From: a virus | Reading direction: 5' to 3' (one strand) | Length of the DNA stretch: 60,041 nucleotides | IMG/VR virus record: IMGVR_UViG_3300033155_000947 | Coordinates: 1 to 60,041 of that record | In this document: piece by piece, positions 48,581 to 57,257 of the stretch | Layout of the letters: each line of letters opens with the position of its first letter | How positions within the stretch are numbered: the first letter of the stretch is position 1 | Notes under the pieces: generated by a model | Told to the model about the DNA's origin: nothing | The model's input: only the letters and a program-made list of their open reading frames with translations | Database searches by the model: none | Program-made: the position numbers and the translations under genes

Positions 48581-48609
48581 TTGACAATACGAGGCGTTAC
48601 GTGTATAGT
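48581..48609 (+). promoter_or_regulatory. class-A promoter P9 of the HNH gene
   Basis: TTGACA at 48581-48586, a 17-bp spacer ending GTG, and TATAGT at 48604-48609. The -10 box ends only seven bases before ATG 48617, so the transcript may be leaderless. Confidence 0.75.
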
Positions 48610-48616
48610 GATGTTC

Positions 48617-49555
48617 ATGGAAAACACACAAGAACAATGGAAAACGATCGTCGGTTACCCCGCGTACGAAGTAAGCAACTACGGACGGGTTAAACGCGTT
48701 ACACGAGCCCAAGGCACGGCCACGGGTGTGCTCAAGACGTTCGACAACGGGCACGGGTATCGACAGTTACGGCTCTGCGTGGGCGGTGTTCCGTGTAACC
48801 ACAAAGTCCATCGACTTGTCTGCCGAGCGTTCCATGGTGAGCCTCCTACACCTGAGCATACGTATGTCAACCACAGAGACTGTGACCCGAGTAACAACAG
48901 GGTAGATAACTTGGAGTGGTGTACGCCGTCTGAAAACGTCCAGCACGCACACGATAACGGTCGACACCCGCGTCAGGCTCCGCCCGCGCCTACTAAGGTC
49001 GGACGTTATCAAGACCTATCGGAGTTACAGACGGTACCGCCCGTAGGAGCCGATGACGTGGAGGAGTGGTATATCGTGGGTGAGTGCCCTGCCTACTCTG
49101 TCAGCAGTCTAGGACAGGTCAAGCGCATGTCAGGCGGGCGTGGCACACAGAGGGCACTACTCAAGACTTCGGCAATTGCGAGCGGGTACCGGAAGGTCTC
49201 CCTGTCGATCGGTAACCGTGTGAAACAACGTCTGGTGCACCGGCTAGTCTGCTCAGCCTGCCACACGCCCCCAACGGCCAAGCATACGGTGGTCAATCAC
49301 ATAAACGGGGATAAGGCCGACAACCGCGCCTGTAATTTAGAGTGGGTAACCTACGCAGAAAACAACAGACACGCCCGTGCGAGTCAGCCAAGCCAGTTCA
49401 AGAAACCACGGGACAAGGTAAGCGACAGTATGATTGAGGAGATCGTCAGGCGATTAAGCGCGGGCGAGACCCGTAAGCAGGTGGGCGCGGATCTAGGGAT
49501 TGCACCCCAACATGCAGGACGTCTCTACCGTCAGTACCGACCTACGAGCATGTGA
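48617..49555 (+). CDS. homing-type HNH endonuclease with two NUMOD4-HNH units
   Basis: Residues about 6-115 carry a NUMOD4 motif (EQWKTIVGYPAYEVSNYGRVKR) split from an HNH core with HKVHRLVCRAFHG, VNHRDCDPSNN and NLEW. Residues about 155-260 repeat this (EEWYIVGECPAYSVSSLGQVKR; VNHINGDKADNRACNLEW). A C-terminal helix-turn-helix (SAGETRKQVGADLGIAPQHAG) likely reads DNA. The start at 48617 is chosen because it lies after promoter P9; ATG 48611 is also possible. Twin terminators flank the gene, indicating insertion as a mobile intergenic element. Confidence 0.88.
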   Translation: MENTQEQWKTIVGYPAYEVSNYGRVKRVTRAQGTATGVLKTFDNGHGYRQLRLCVGGVPCNHKVHRLVCRAFHGEPPTPEHTYVNHRDCDPSNNRVDNLEWCTPSENVQHAHDNGRHPRQAPPAPTKVGRYQDLSELQTVPPVGADDVEEWYIVGECPAYSVSSLGQVKRMSGGRGTQRALLKTSAIASGYRKVSLSIGNRVKQRLVHRLVCSACHTPPTAKHTVVNHINGDKADNRACNLEWVTYAENNRHARASQPSQFKKPRDKVSDSMIEEIVRRLSAGETRKQVGADLGIAPQHAGRLYRQYRPTSM

Positions 49556-49566
49556 CAGTTTGTCAC
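49552..49566 (+). promoter_or_regulatory. palindromic operator copy 8, at the HNH stop
   Basis: GTGACA-GTT-TGTCAC, with the HNH stop codon TGA inside the left half. The right flank differs from the CCGAAC of copies 1-4, 6 and 7. Confidence 0.65.
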
Positions 49567-49579
49567 GTACGCACTACCT

Positions 49580-49603
49580 AACCCCGAGCAATCGGGGTTT
49601 TTT
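49580..49603 (+). terminator. intrinsic terminator (copy 2)
   Basis: AACCCCGA-GCAA-TCGGGGTT followed by Ts, identical in stem and loop to 48555-48579. Confidence 0.93.
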
Positions 49604-49695
49604 AATGCAGATTCCGACGACCGCCCGCGGTATACGATAAAATAACATAGAGCGTACTGTGCGCTCTTCTACCCTCCCCACTCGAGGTTCCTGCT

Positions 49696-50280
49696 ATGTC
49701 AGTTCCAATCAAACGTACCAAGTCACTTGACCTGTCCCCTGCCTTCATCAACGCCAGCGGTACTCCCGTAGGTGTCCGTGTCGGGGAAGGCAAGTCTGCA
49801 CGCATCCAAGTGGTCTTACCGCTCGCGCATATCAACTCACCTGCGGCGCTCGATGACAACGCCTGCTTCATCCTCGCAGGCAAGTGTTTTGAAGCTGTGG
49901 CGAGCCTAGATGAGCGCCTGCAACCGCTCGACCCGCGTAAGATTCAACAACCGGCTGTCCGCCTAGACGGTGAGACGACCTACCCACGGGTACTACGTGG
50001 TGACGACCCTACCGTCCGCACGTATGTCGTAACCGAAAGTAAGACCGAAGAGGCGCCGAAAGCGCCTGCGAAAGCGCCTGAAGAGCCGGACAAGGAACAG
50101 GACAAGGAACAAGACAAGGTGGCACCTAGTGAATCAGCGGTCGCGTCACAAGTTGAGCCCCCTCTCTCCGAGCTTCCTGAGGTACCGGTCGAAGGACAAG
50201 AAGAGCCGGACAAGGCACCCGCAGACGCGCCTAAGACACCTACCTTGAAACGCTCGAAGCGCACACGCCGTCGCTCGTAA
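49696..50280 (+). CDS. hypothetical virion-region protein (194 aa)
   Basis: The first 110 residues are a globular beta-rich domain (VGVRVGEGKSARIQVVLPLAHINSP). The rest is a low-complexity Pro/Glu/Lys tail (EEPDKEQDKEQDK) ending in a very basic KRSKRTRRRS. It is the first gene after the HNH cassette and precedes the neck genes. Function is unknown. Confidence 0.6.
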   Translation: MSVPIKRTKSLDLSPAFINASGTPVGVRVGEGKSARIQVVLPLAHINSPAALDDNACFILAGKCFEAVASLDERLQPLDPRKIQQPAVRLDGETTYPRVLRGDDPTVRTYVVTESKTEEAPKAPAKAPEEPDKEQDKEQDKVAPSESAVASQVEPPLSELPEVPVEGQEEPDKAPADAPKTPTLKRSKRTRRRS

Positions 50281-50313
50281 CCCACAACCCGCCAAACCTA
50301 TTAGGTACCTGCT

Positions 50314-51357
50314 ATGTCGTTAACCGTCGCAGACATATACGAAGAGATCCGGCTTCGTCTAGGGTTCGGAGCTGTCGAAGTGGAGCTCACCGATCCCCAA
50401 ATCGACATCTGCCTCAAGCAGACCGTGCGTCGTTATAACACGCACATAGGTCTGCTGGGTATAGGCACCTTATCTACTGCGATAGGCGCGCCACAGGTCG
50501 TAACCCGTCCGGTTCCCGCAGGCACCACGTTCACCGTGGCCTTGCCGGTCAACGGGGGTGCGGGTTCGACTACGTTAAAGTCGGTTCTTGCGACCAGTCT
50601 TAATCCTGTGAACCTGACCACCGATGACCTCGGCAACGTCATCCTGATAGACAGCGTCACACAAATTTTGATAGCAAGTACAGGGTACTTCAACAGCATC
50701 ACAGGCGGGTTGACCGTAACCTTAACAGGTGCTGAAACCTTCCTCGACCAGCAAGCGACGTTCACGTACCTCGTACGCCCTGCCAGCGGGCGGTATCTGA
50801 TAACCCACCCGAACCTTGCGGGTATTATCTATGTTGACGGGGTCGAGAACGACCTGTACTCCGCAGAACAGCTGGACACATTCAATCCGTACACCTACTC
50901 AGGTATCGGATCACAGCACGGCTTCGAGCCTAACCTGATCGTAGACTACGCTACGTTGACGATGTACCGAGAAATGCAACAGCGTATATTGGCTGACGAC
51001 TTTAACTGGCGTCACGAGGTAGAAGACGGTGAGCATTATCTGTACGTCGCGGCGCCTGCTACCCTCACGGCTATCATGTACGAGTTCAAATGGCACCTGT
51101 CGCCTGACGATGATGCGACTACCGGCCTGCGACACCTACCCGACAGCGACGCAGACTGGGTGATCGACATGACGCTCGCCCTGTCTCAGCAACTGCTAGG
51201 CCGGATCCTCCGCAAGCACGGCGGTATGATGAACAGTGACGGAGGTGTCGACTCGATTGACGGCTCGGAGCTGGTACAAGAAGGGCGTGAAGACGAACAG
51301 CGCCACATGGAAGAGCTCAAGAAGCGTAAACGCACACCACCTCCGATGATCGGTTAA
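50314..51357 (+). CDS. neck / head-completion protein (T4 gp13-like, putative)
   Basis: The N-terminus DIYEEIRLRLGFGAVEVELTDPQIDICLKQTVRRYN (split at 'LRLGFG' and 'AVEVEL') and the C-terminal helical half with YATLTMYREMQQRILADDFNW resemble gp13-type neck proteins. An inserted Ig-like beta domain occupies about 75-155 and contains SITGGLTVTLTGAETF, the same signature as in the capsid insertion. The C-terminus is a charged tail. Position between capsid and tail genes supports the assignment. Confidence 0.65.
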   Translation: MSLTVADIYEEIRLRLGFGAVEVELTDPQIDICLKQTVRRYNTHIGLLGIGTLSTAIGAPQVVTRPVPAGTTFTVALPVNGGAGSTTLKSVLATSLNPVNLTTDDLGNVILIDSVTQILIASTGYFNSITGGLTVTLTGAETFLDQQATFTYLVRPASGRYLITHPNLAGIIYVDGVENDLYSAEQLDTFNPYTYSGIGSQHGFEPNLIVDYATLTMYREMQQRILADDFNWRHEVEDGEHYLYVAAPATLTAIMYEFKWHLSPDDDATTGLRHLPDSDADWVIDMTLALSQQLLGRILRKHGGMMNSDGGVDSIDGSELVQEGREDEQRHMEELKKRKRTPPPMIG

Positions 51358-51360
51358 CCG

Positions 51361-51882
51361 ATGGCAAATAAGATACCCGATTTGCGGTATATCTTAACGG
51401 ACTTCGCGCGCCACGCAGTACGTGCGTCTGACACGGCACTCAAGGACGTGGCACAGGACGAAGTGGAAGACTTTCGTAAACGAATCGACGACCAGATGGT
51501 TGAGTCGTTCATCAAAGAGCCGTTGTCCGAAAAGTATGCACAATGGAAGGCGCGCAACCACCTCGACCCGCGCGTGATGGTGCGCACAGGGCACTACAAG
51601 AAGAAGATACAGGTACACGCTGTCGAGAAAAAAGCCCGGGTTCGCGCCTACCGAATAGGCTTCTTACCGTCTGACAGAGCGATACACTGGAAGACACGCA
51701 GACCGATCGCCTTCACCCTGCACAAGCTCGCGCTGGTACAAGAATACGGCACCACGACTCTGCCCAAGCGCCCACACTGGCGACCGCAGTTAAAACGGCT
51801 TCAGCGCCGTGGCCAATCCCATAGCAGGCGCATACGCAAGCACGTGATCCACACCTACAAACCCAAAGTGCGATACAAATAA
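51361..51882 (+). CDS. neck / tail-completion protein, HK97 gp10-like (putative)
   Basis: A basic protein of 173 residues. SEKYAQWKARNHLDPRVMVRTGHYKKKI and the later HKLALVQEYGTTTLPKRPHWRPQL match the pattern of gp10-type tail-completion proteins, in particular the EyGT...RP segment. Its stop codon shares a base with the next start (TAATG). It would act at the head-tail joining site. Confidence 0.65.
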   Translation: MANKIPDLRYILTDFARHAVRASDTALKDVAQDEVEDFRKRIDDQMVESFIKEPLSEKYAQWKARNHLDPRVMVRTGHYKKKIQVHAVEKKARVRAYRIGFLPSDRAIHWKTRRPIAFTLHKLALVQEYGTTTLPKRPHWRPQLKRLQRRGQSHSRRIRKHVIHTYKPKVRYK

Positions 51883-52460
51883 TGTCCTACTACCCTCCCG
51901 ACATACTGACCCTAACCCCTGTGGAGCGCCCACAAGAATATGGCGCAGACTTCTTACTGCAACAGCGGATAACGCGAGAGCAGTACACCCTACACGCACC
52001 GTTGATCAAATACTACCCGTTGCTAAAGAGCCCGACACGACCTGCCGACCCTGACGACATCATAGGAGCGCCCGCTACTACGAAATTCGACGCACTGTGG
52101 GGCGAGACGATCGCACCTACCATCAGTACATGGGAGCAACCCCACGGAAGTACCCACGATACAGGCAACACAGACACCCTCGCCTACGACGCTCCTGTCG
52201 ATATTCATATCAAGGTTCAGCGTGTGGTCAAAGACGCAGAGCTGAAACGTCTAGGGTTCGACCGACGCCGTGAGCTTCTCCTGCACGTACCCCTGCTGTT
52301 GCTGGATGAAGCGGGCGTAACCGTACAGGCGGGCGATAAGTTTGAGTGGGACGGTAAAAAGTACATCGTCAAACAGTACAACCGTAAAGGCTACTGGAAA
52401 ACGACCAATTTAAGGCTCTTCATGGTGATGAACTGCGACAACTTCTACGAGGGGTCGTAA
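51882..52460 (+). CDS. putative head-tail joining protein (192 aa)
   Basis: Translation is coupled to the previous gene. The C-terminal half is a beta barrel-like series (DIHIKVQRVVKDAELKRLGFD, HVPLLLLDEAGVTVQAGDKFEWDGKKYIV) resembling head-closure proteins, in which a 'GD.f.wdGk.y.V' strand pair is typical. A T4 gp14-like role is possible from gene order. Confidence is moderate. Confidence 0.5.
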   Translation: MSYYPPDILTLTPVERPQEYGADFLLQQRITREQYTLHAPLIKYYPLLKSPTRPADPDDIIGAPATTKFDALWGETIAPTISTWEQPHGSTHDTGNTDTLAYDAPVDIHIKVQRVVKDAELKRLGFDRRRELLLHVPLLLLDEAGVTVQAGDKFEWDGKKYIVKQYNRKGYWKTTNLRLFMVMNCDNFYEGS

Positions 52461-52461
52461 C

Positions 52462-52884
52462 ATGGCTATCAACATAACACGCAGATGGTATGACGCCCGT
52501 ACCCGCCAAGTGCACAGCCCGAACCTGATCGAGGTCGAGATACCTATTTGGACTGCGCTCACCACTACGTTACGTGTGCGCATCAATAAGGTATCGGTAC
52601 CTGCCACGGGAGACCTGCAGAAACGCGCCATGCACTGTGCGGTGATCCTACTCGGAGGCAAGAACATTGTCCTCGACCTCACAATACCACAGAGCGGGGT
52701 ATCCACGACACCTGCGCAGATTTACCTGAGTGATAAAGTGTCCCGCACAGCACACAACCGTTCCTATACGGAAGTAACGGCTATCGACCCCACGAATTTA
52801 CGTATTAACTACGCACAGTGTATGACGTACTTGGCGCGCAACGGGTACGATATAGCTGAGGCACGTAATATTCTCCGAGGATAA
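52462..52884 (+). CDS. hypothetical tail-region protein (140 aa)
   Basis: Beta-rich, with LIEVEIPIWTALTTTLRVRINKV and a closing short helix (MTYLARNGYDIAEARNIL). It sits between head-joining and tail-terminator candidates, spaced one base after the former and three before the latter. No homologue recognised. Confidence 0.55.
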   Translation: MAINITRRWYDARTRQVHSPNLIEVEIPIWTALTTTLRVRINKVSVPATGDLQKRAMHCAVILLGGKNIVLDLTIPQSGVSTTPAQIYLSDKVSRTAHNRSYTEVTAIDPTNLRINYAQCMTYLARNGYDIAEARNILRG

Positions 52885-52887
52885 TCA

Positions 52888-54477
52888 ATGGCAGTCCCGC
52901 ACACATTCGAAGACTTCATACGAGTGCACGACCGCGCCATCTACGATTGGCTAGGCGGTTTGCTGGTGGACTACTCGTACCAACTCCCGAACCAGCCGAC
53001 AGTGGTGCGCAAGCAACAGTCGATCATACGCGCCTTTTCCAGCCCCCAGCGTGCTGTGGCCGAGGTGGCTGACCTGCTCATACGACAACAGAGCGACCTA
53101 CTCGAAGGTGTAACCGACATTGACAAGTACGCGTCCGGCAACAACTTCCCCGTACAGCTTCTTCCTGCGGTAACCATAGACAGGCCGAGCCGGTTTACGC
53201 GTGACGTGAGCCACACCACGGTGGCCAACTCACAGCGGTTCTGCATAGACCCCGTAACCGGTGCCTATATCATCGTACGTGAGCCTATCGCGTACAACGT
53301 AGAATATGAGGTGAACTTTTGGATGCACAAGCGGTACACAGAGGCGTACATAACCGAATGGATTGAGAGTCAATTCGGGCGTATAGGTTTAGACAACGAC
53401 GAACGGTATATTAACGTCACACACCGAGACCCTATCGGCACTACGCGACAGTCGCTCAAACTGATGAGCTCCGCGGATCTAAGCAACCTTGAAGGCGACA
53501 CACAGAGGTTTATACGCTTCCAGTACATATTCCAGTTACGTGCGTGGCTCTATCAGAGCACCACCACAGGGTCTGAAGAGGAGTACGAAGACGGAACGGT
53601 GAGCGCGGTGGCACTCTACCCCGTCGAGTTTGCAGATTACAGCCAGTTTGTATGTGTCATAGACGCAGAAGGTAACGAGATCACCACCGAGGATCCGTCG
53701 GCGCATCTGAACCTGCCTAACCCGTCAGCAACCGTGGAAGGGCTTAACCTTTTCCCACCGATATTATCGGCTAACCGTGCCCGCGCATCTGCAACCGTGC
53801 CAACCACAGGAACCGCTAAGTTTACGCTCACAGGCGACGGGGTGTTCGACATGGAAGGCGGAACCGCAGGGGGTACGGTTACGGTGCTACTACGTAAGTC
53901 CGTACGCTTCGACCTTAACCCCGGTATCGCGCTGGAGCTAGGCGTGTACGGAATAGCGTACGCGTACGAGGCGTCTGATGACTTCGACATGAACATTGAA
54001 CAGTCGGCCACAGGTGCCGGAGTATTCACTTCGGTACGGTCATGGGATAACTTACGAGCGGGTGACGAAGATGTCCACGTCTTCACAACCATAACCGATG
54101 AATGGTTTAGGCTGTCATTTGACCTAGCACCTAACGCCACGGTTACGTTGTCACAGTTTGAGACCTACCCTACTGCTTTATCCCCTGTATCACTACCTAC
54201 GTCCCTTATGAGTGGGGTAGGTACTTGGGATGTGGACACCAAAGGCCGACCGGCACTCATGTTCGCGGTGCCCGACGCCCCGTTGACAGGCTCGGCTAGT
54301 ATCACCGGAACTGCGCGTGTATGTGACTGGGCAGACGCCCCGCAAGGGCTCTGTTTTCTTACAAGCTCCATCGACAGTAAAATTATCGCAGAACTTACGT
54401 CGTCATTTGTGGGCAAGCTCGGCGTAATACACTACAATGGTTCATATAGAAGTCATACTGCGGAGTTTGACACGTGA
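52888..54477 (+). CDS. tail terminator / sheath-stabiliser-like protein (putative, 529 aa)
   Basis: The N-terminal 250 residues (DRAIYDWLGGLLVDY, RFTRDVSHTTVANSQRFCIDP, VEYEVNFWMHKRYTEAYITEW, RFIRFQYIFQLRAWLY) fit the alpha/beta fold of gp15-like proteins that cap the tail. The C-terminal half is a long beta-rich region with Thr/Val/Gly repeats, probably one or two exposed domains. It is coupled to the next small gene through GTGA. The assignment rests on gene order and fold pattern. Confidence 0.5.
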   Translation: MAVPHTFEDFIRVHDRAIYDWLGGLLVDYSYQLPNQPTVVRKQQSIIRAFSSPQRAVAEVADLLIRQQSDLLEGVTDIDKYASGNNFPVQLLPAVTIDRPSRFTRDVSHTTVANSQRFCIDPVTGAYIIVREPIAYNVEYEVNFWMHKRYTEAYITEWIESQFGRIGLDNDERYINVTHRDPIGTTRQSLKLMSSADLSNLEGDTQRFIRFQYIFQLRAWLYQSTTTGSEEEYEDGTVSAVALYPVEFADYSQFVCVIDAEGNEITTEDPSAHLNLPNPSATVEGLNLFPPILSANRARASATVPTTGTAKFTLTGDGVFDMEGGTAGGTVTVLLRKSVRFDLNPGIALELGVYGIAYAYEASDDFDMNIEQSATGAGVFTSVRSWDNLRAGDEDVHVFTTITDEWFRLSFDLAPNATVTLSQFETYPTALSPVSLPTSLMSGVGTWDVDTKGRPALMFAVPDAPLTGSASITGTARVCDWADAPQGLCFLTSSIDSKIIAELTSSFVGKLGVIHYNGSYRSHTAEFDT

Positions 54478-54641
54478 TTAAACTCTTGAATAATCTAGCT
54501 CAGCCCTTGACTTTCGTACACAGCGGTACGGTCATCAAGTTACGCGGTCAGGAACTGTCGAGCACTCTCGACAGCGCACTCTTGACCGAGTACGTACGTG
54601 GATTGATTAAACGGGGTTATCTCAGCGTCCTCCCTTCCTAA
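54474..54641 (+). CDS. small conserved tail protein (55 aa)
   Basis: GTG 54474 overlaps the preceding stop (GTGA). The sequence (IKLLNNLAQPLTFVHSGTVIKL ending in LIKRGYLSVLPS) resembles a small protein often found just upstream of tail sheath genes in myoviruses. Its role is unknown; a sheath chaperone or small structural part is possible. Confidence 0.7.
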   Translation: MIKLLNNLAQPLTFVHSGTVIKLRGQELSSTLDSALLTEYVRGLIKRGYLSVLPS

Positions 54642-54654
54642 CTAGGAGCATAAT

Positions 54655-56580
54655 ATGCCCGGCGTAATCTTTAACGAATTTACAGCATCCCAAGCCAACA
54701 CACTCTCATCCGACTTCGCAGTCGGTGTCGTGGGTGGCGGTTCGTGGGGTCCTACCGACCTTCCTACACTGTTGACCACCGACGCTGATATTGTGGCGCG
54801 TTTTGGCACCCCAACCACAGATGACATGGGATTGTTGAGCGCCATATCCATTGCCCGCCGTGGCGGAAGCGTCTACTACAGTCGCGTCGCAGGGTCAGGA
54901 GCTCTCAAATCAGACGCAGACGTGGTAGGCCGTACGATTACAACACCTGCGGTTAAGGCCTTCGCTACTTTTGTCGCTGACGGTGGCAATACCGCGGCGT
55001 CTGACGCAGATCTGGTAACGATCATCGACGCTGAAGCGAATACGCTCACGTTCGAATTCGACACCGACAATAGCACTACGGGTGCCAACACACCTGTCGC
55101 GCCGGGTGCGACTGCAGACGCAAGCCTGACCAACCTAGCAACCGCCATCAATAACGCGCGTAATGGTGCGTTGCTGAACATGGTTGCCATCTACGACACA
55201 GGCACCCAAACCCTTACCGTCACACAAACAGGTGCAGGTGCAGTAGGTAACACAGCTATCGTAGAAACCGTCACACCTTTGTGGACGATTGACACCGACT
55301 TTGCGGGTGGCGTGACTGAGGTTTCAACACCTGTCGCAACCGCCCTTGCACTGGAAGCCCTGTACCTCGGCACCGGTGGCGACCTCGTACAATTCGAAAT
55401 CACTGAACCGAGCGTATTGGGTACCGCCAACGCCTTCGACCTCCGCGTTTACTATCCACCAGCTCCGGGCGCTCGCCCTGAATTGGTCGAGACATATAAC
55501 GGAGTCACCTTGGCGGCGGGCGCAAATAACGTGGTTGACGTACTCGCCAACGGGCGCGCAGGCGTCGACACCGCCAGTAACTACGTTCGGGGGGTCGCAG
55601 GATTATCGGCCACCGTACTTAACACCGTAAGCGCCTCCACACTATCAGGCGGTAATGACGGCCTGACCATCACTGACGCTGATTACATTGGTACGTCCAT
55701 CGGAGCCACGCCTACGGGTATCCAAGCCTTCGCGAACAGTAACGCCTTCCCGATCTACCTTTTACTCGTACCTGCCGTAAGTAACGCAGACGTGGTTGAC
55801 GCGCAGATTGCATTCTGTGAAGCGCGTACAGACGTGGCGACCTTTATCGACGCCCCGCTAGGCCTGAGCGCAACCCAAAAACGGGACTGGGCAAACGGTC
55901 TCGGTGCTATTCACAGCATCGCCAACGCGCCTACTGCGCTTTTGGATTCATCTTATGGTGCGGTCTTCTCGGAGTGGGAACTGGAGTACGACGCCTTCAA
56001 CCAGACCGAAGTATACATGCCTCCATCGGCCAAAGCGGCGTCCGCGTTCGCGGCGTCTTTCGTGGCTAACGGTCTTGGCGCTGTCGTGGCAGGCTCACTA
56101 CGTGGAGTAACAGGAGCTTCTGCGGGTCTGGAAACTTTGCTTTCAACCGCACAATCAGACGACCTCCTGCACAATGCGAATATTAACCCCATCGAGGCTG
56201 TCGGAGACGAAGCGGTCATCATGGGCAACCGCACGCTTCAGCGTTTTGACGACCCTTACCAAAGTTTACACGTACGCTTCGGCTTGCTGGGCATCAAGCG
56301 TATCCTGCGTCAAGCAGGCCTTGAAGTACGCATGGAGCCAAATGTCGAGTCGACATGGACGCGCCTCGAACTGCGTGTGGAGCCTGAATTAGATGACTAC
56401 GTGACACGCAACGTGGTTGAGCGGTATGACTTCGTCGTGGACACGAGCACCAACACTGAAGAACAGCGCGCGCTTAAACAGATGCGCGGTCGCCTGACGA
56501 TTAAATTCACCGACATTGCAGAGACTGTGGCGTTCGACATTGCGGTAACCGATACTAATTTGACGTTCACTGCTGTGTAA
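54655..56580 (+). CDS. tail sheath protein
   Basis: The contractile tail sheath subunit, 641 residues. The N-terminus GVIFNEFTASQANTLSSDFAVGVVG and the C-terminal domain with WTRLELRVEPELDDYVTRNVVERYDFVVD and RGRLTIKFTDIAETVAFDIAVT are typical of gp18-type sheaths. Residues about 95-300 are inserted beta-rich domains with Thr/Ala/Asp composition, probably surface-exposed. A TAGGAG site precedes ATG 54655. The tail tube gene follows, in the canonical order. Confidence 0.92.
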   Translation: MPGVIFNEFTASQANTLSSDFAVGVVGGGSWGPTDLPTLLTTDADIVARFGTPTTDDMGLLSAISIARRGGSVYYSRVAGSGALKSDADVVGRTITTPAVKAFATFVADGGNTAASDADLVTIIDAEANTLTFEFDTDNSTTGANTPVAPGATADASLTNLATAINNARNGALLNMVAIYDTGTQTLTVTQTGAGAVGNTAIVETVTPLWTIDTDFAGGVTEVSTPVATALALEALYLGTGGDLVQFEITEPSVLGTANAFDLRVYYPPAPGARPELVETYNGVTLAAGANNVVDVLANGRAGVDTASNYVRGVAGLSATVLNTVSASTLSGGNDGLTITDADYIGTSIGATPTGIQAFANSNAFPIYLLLVPAVSNADVVDAQIAFCEARTDVATFIDAPLGLSATQKRDWANGLGAIHSIANAPTALLDSSYGAVFSEWELEYDAFNQTEVYMPPSAKAASAFAASFVANGLGAVVAGSLRGVTGASAGLETLLSTAQSDDLLHNANINPIEAVGDEAVIMGNRTLQRFDDPYQSLHVRFGLLGIKRILRQAGLEVRMEPNVESTWTRLELRVEPELDDYVTRNVVERYDFVVDTSTNTEEQRALKQMRGRLTIKFTDIAETVAFDIAVTDTNLTFTAV

Positions 56581-56640
56581 GTCTTAGGCTCGCACACACC
56601 CCTTAACCTAAACTAACCAAATCCATACTCGGAGATTACC

Positions 56641-57144
56641 ATGGCACTCAACGACATGACCGCAAACTTCTTAGATCAGAAGGAAGTGCAACGTAACAAC
56701 AATGCGCTTCTTACGATCGACGGTGTTATGAACAACGGCTCCCCACTGCAACTTGCGGTCGAGTCGTTCCCCATCCCTAAGACTACGTTGTCGACAATCG
56801 AAGCTCCGTTGCTTAACGAGAGTCGTAAGTACGCAGGCAAGCCGACATTCGACGACCTGTCCGTGGTCTTCAAAGACCTCATCGAGGTTGACATTGCGGG
56901 CGCCATCAACGCATGGTTTCAGACGGTGTACGACAGCAAGACCGGTAAAATCGGCTTCGCGCGTAATTACAAGCGCCAAGGCACTGCAGAATTGCTCGGC
57001 CCTGACGGCAGTAACACAGGCCGTGTCTATGAACTGCGTGGCGTCTTCCCTATTGCATTTGACCCCGGCGACATTGACATGTCGGGCGGTGACTACGTCA
57101 AGATCAACCTAACGCTGAGCATCGACAAAACACGCTTACGTTAA
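56641..57144 (+). CDS. tail tube protein
   Basis: A 167-residue protein of the gp19-type inner tube family: DMTANFLDQKEVQRNNNALLTID, ESFPIPKTTLSTIEAPLLNESRKYAGKP and DLIEVDIAGAINAWFQTVYD, closing with GDYVKINLTLSIDKTRL. Tube subunits stack as hexameric rings inside the sheath. The CGGAGATT leader is a good ribosome-binding site. Order and size leave little doubt. Confidence 0.9.
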   Translation: MALNDMTANFLDQKEVQRNNNALLTIDGVMNNGSPLQLAVESFPIPKTTLSTIEAPLLNESRKYAGKPTFDDLSVVFKDLIEVDIAGAINAWFQTVYDSKTGKIGFARNYKRQGTAELLGPDGSNTGRVYELRGVFPIAFDPGDIDMSGGDYVKINLTLSIDKTRLR

Positions 57145-57257
57145 TTCAAAAGTAAACAGCCGTACAGGCCTTGACGGGCGGGTACGTGCATTTTCGTCAC
57201 GGGACAACGTCTCGTACTTACACATCGTTACACCCCTTTCAACGAATGGGAAACACT

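Larger units (their letters stand above)
48555..49603 (+). mobile_element. HNH homing cassette between duplicated terminators
   Basis: The segment consists of terminator copy 1, promoter P9, the double-HNH gene, palindrome copy 8 and terminator copy 2. The two hairpins share about 25 identical bases and act like terminal direct repeats. The arrangement suggests a free-standing homing endonuclease gene inserted after the capsid gene. Confidence 0.6.

Noticed and set aside
48581-48616. Upstream start for the HNH gene
   Set aside because: The TTG lies in the -35 box of P9, so it would precede the transcript.
57171-57257. 29-residue extension of the tail assembly chaperone
   Set aside because: The added sequence is compositionally odd and GGGAA supports ATG 57258.
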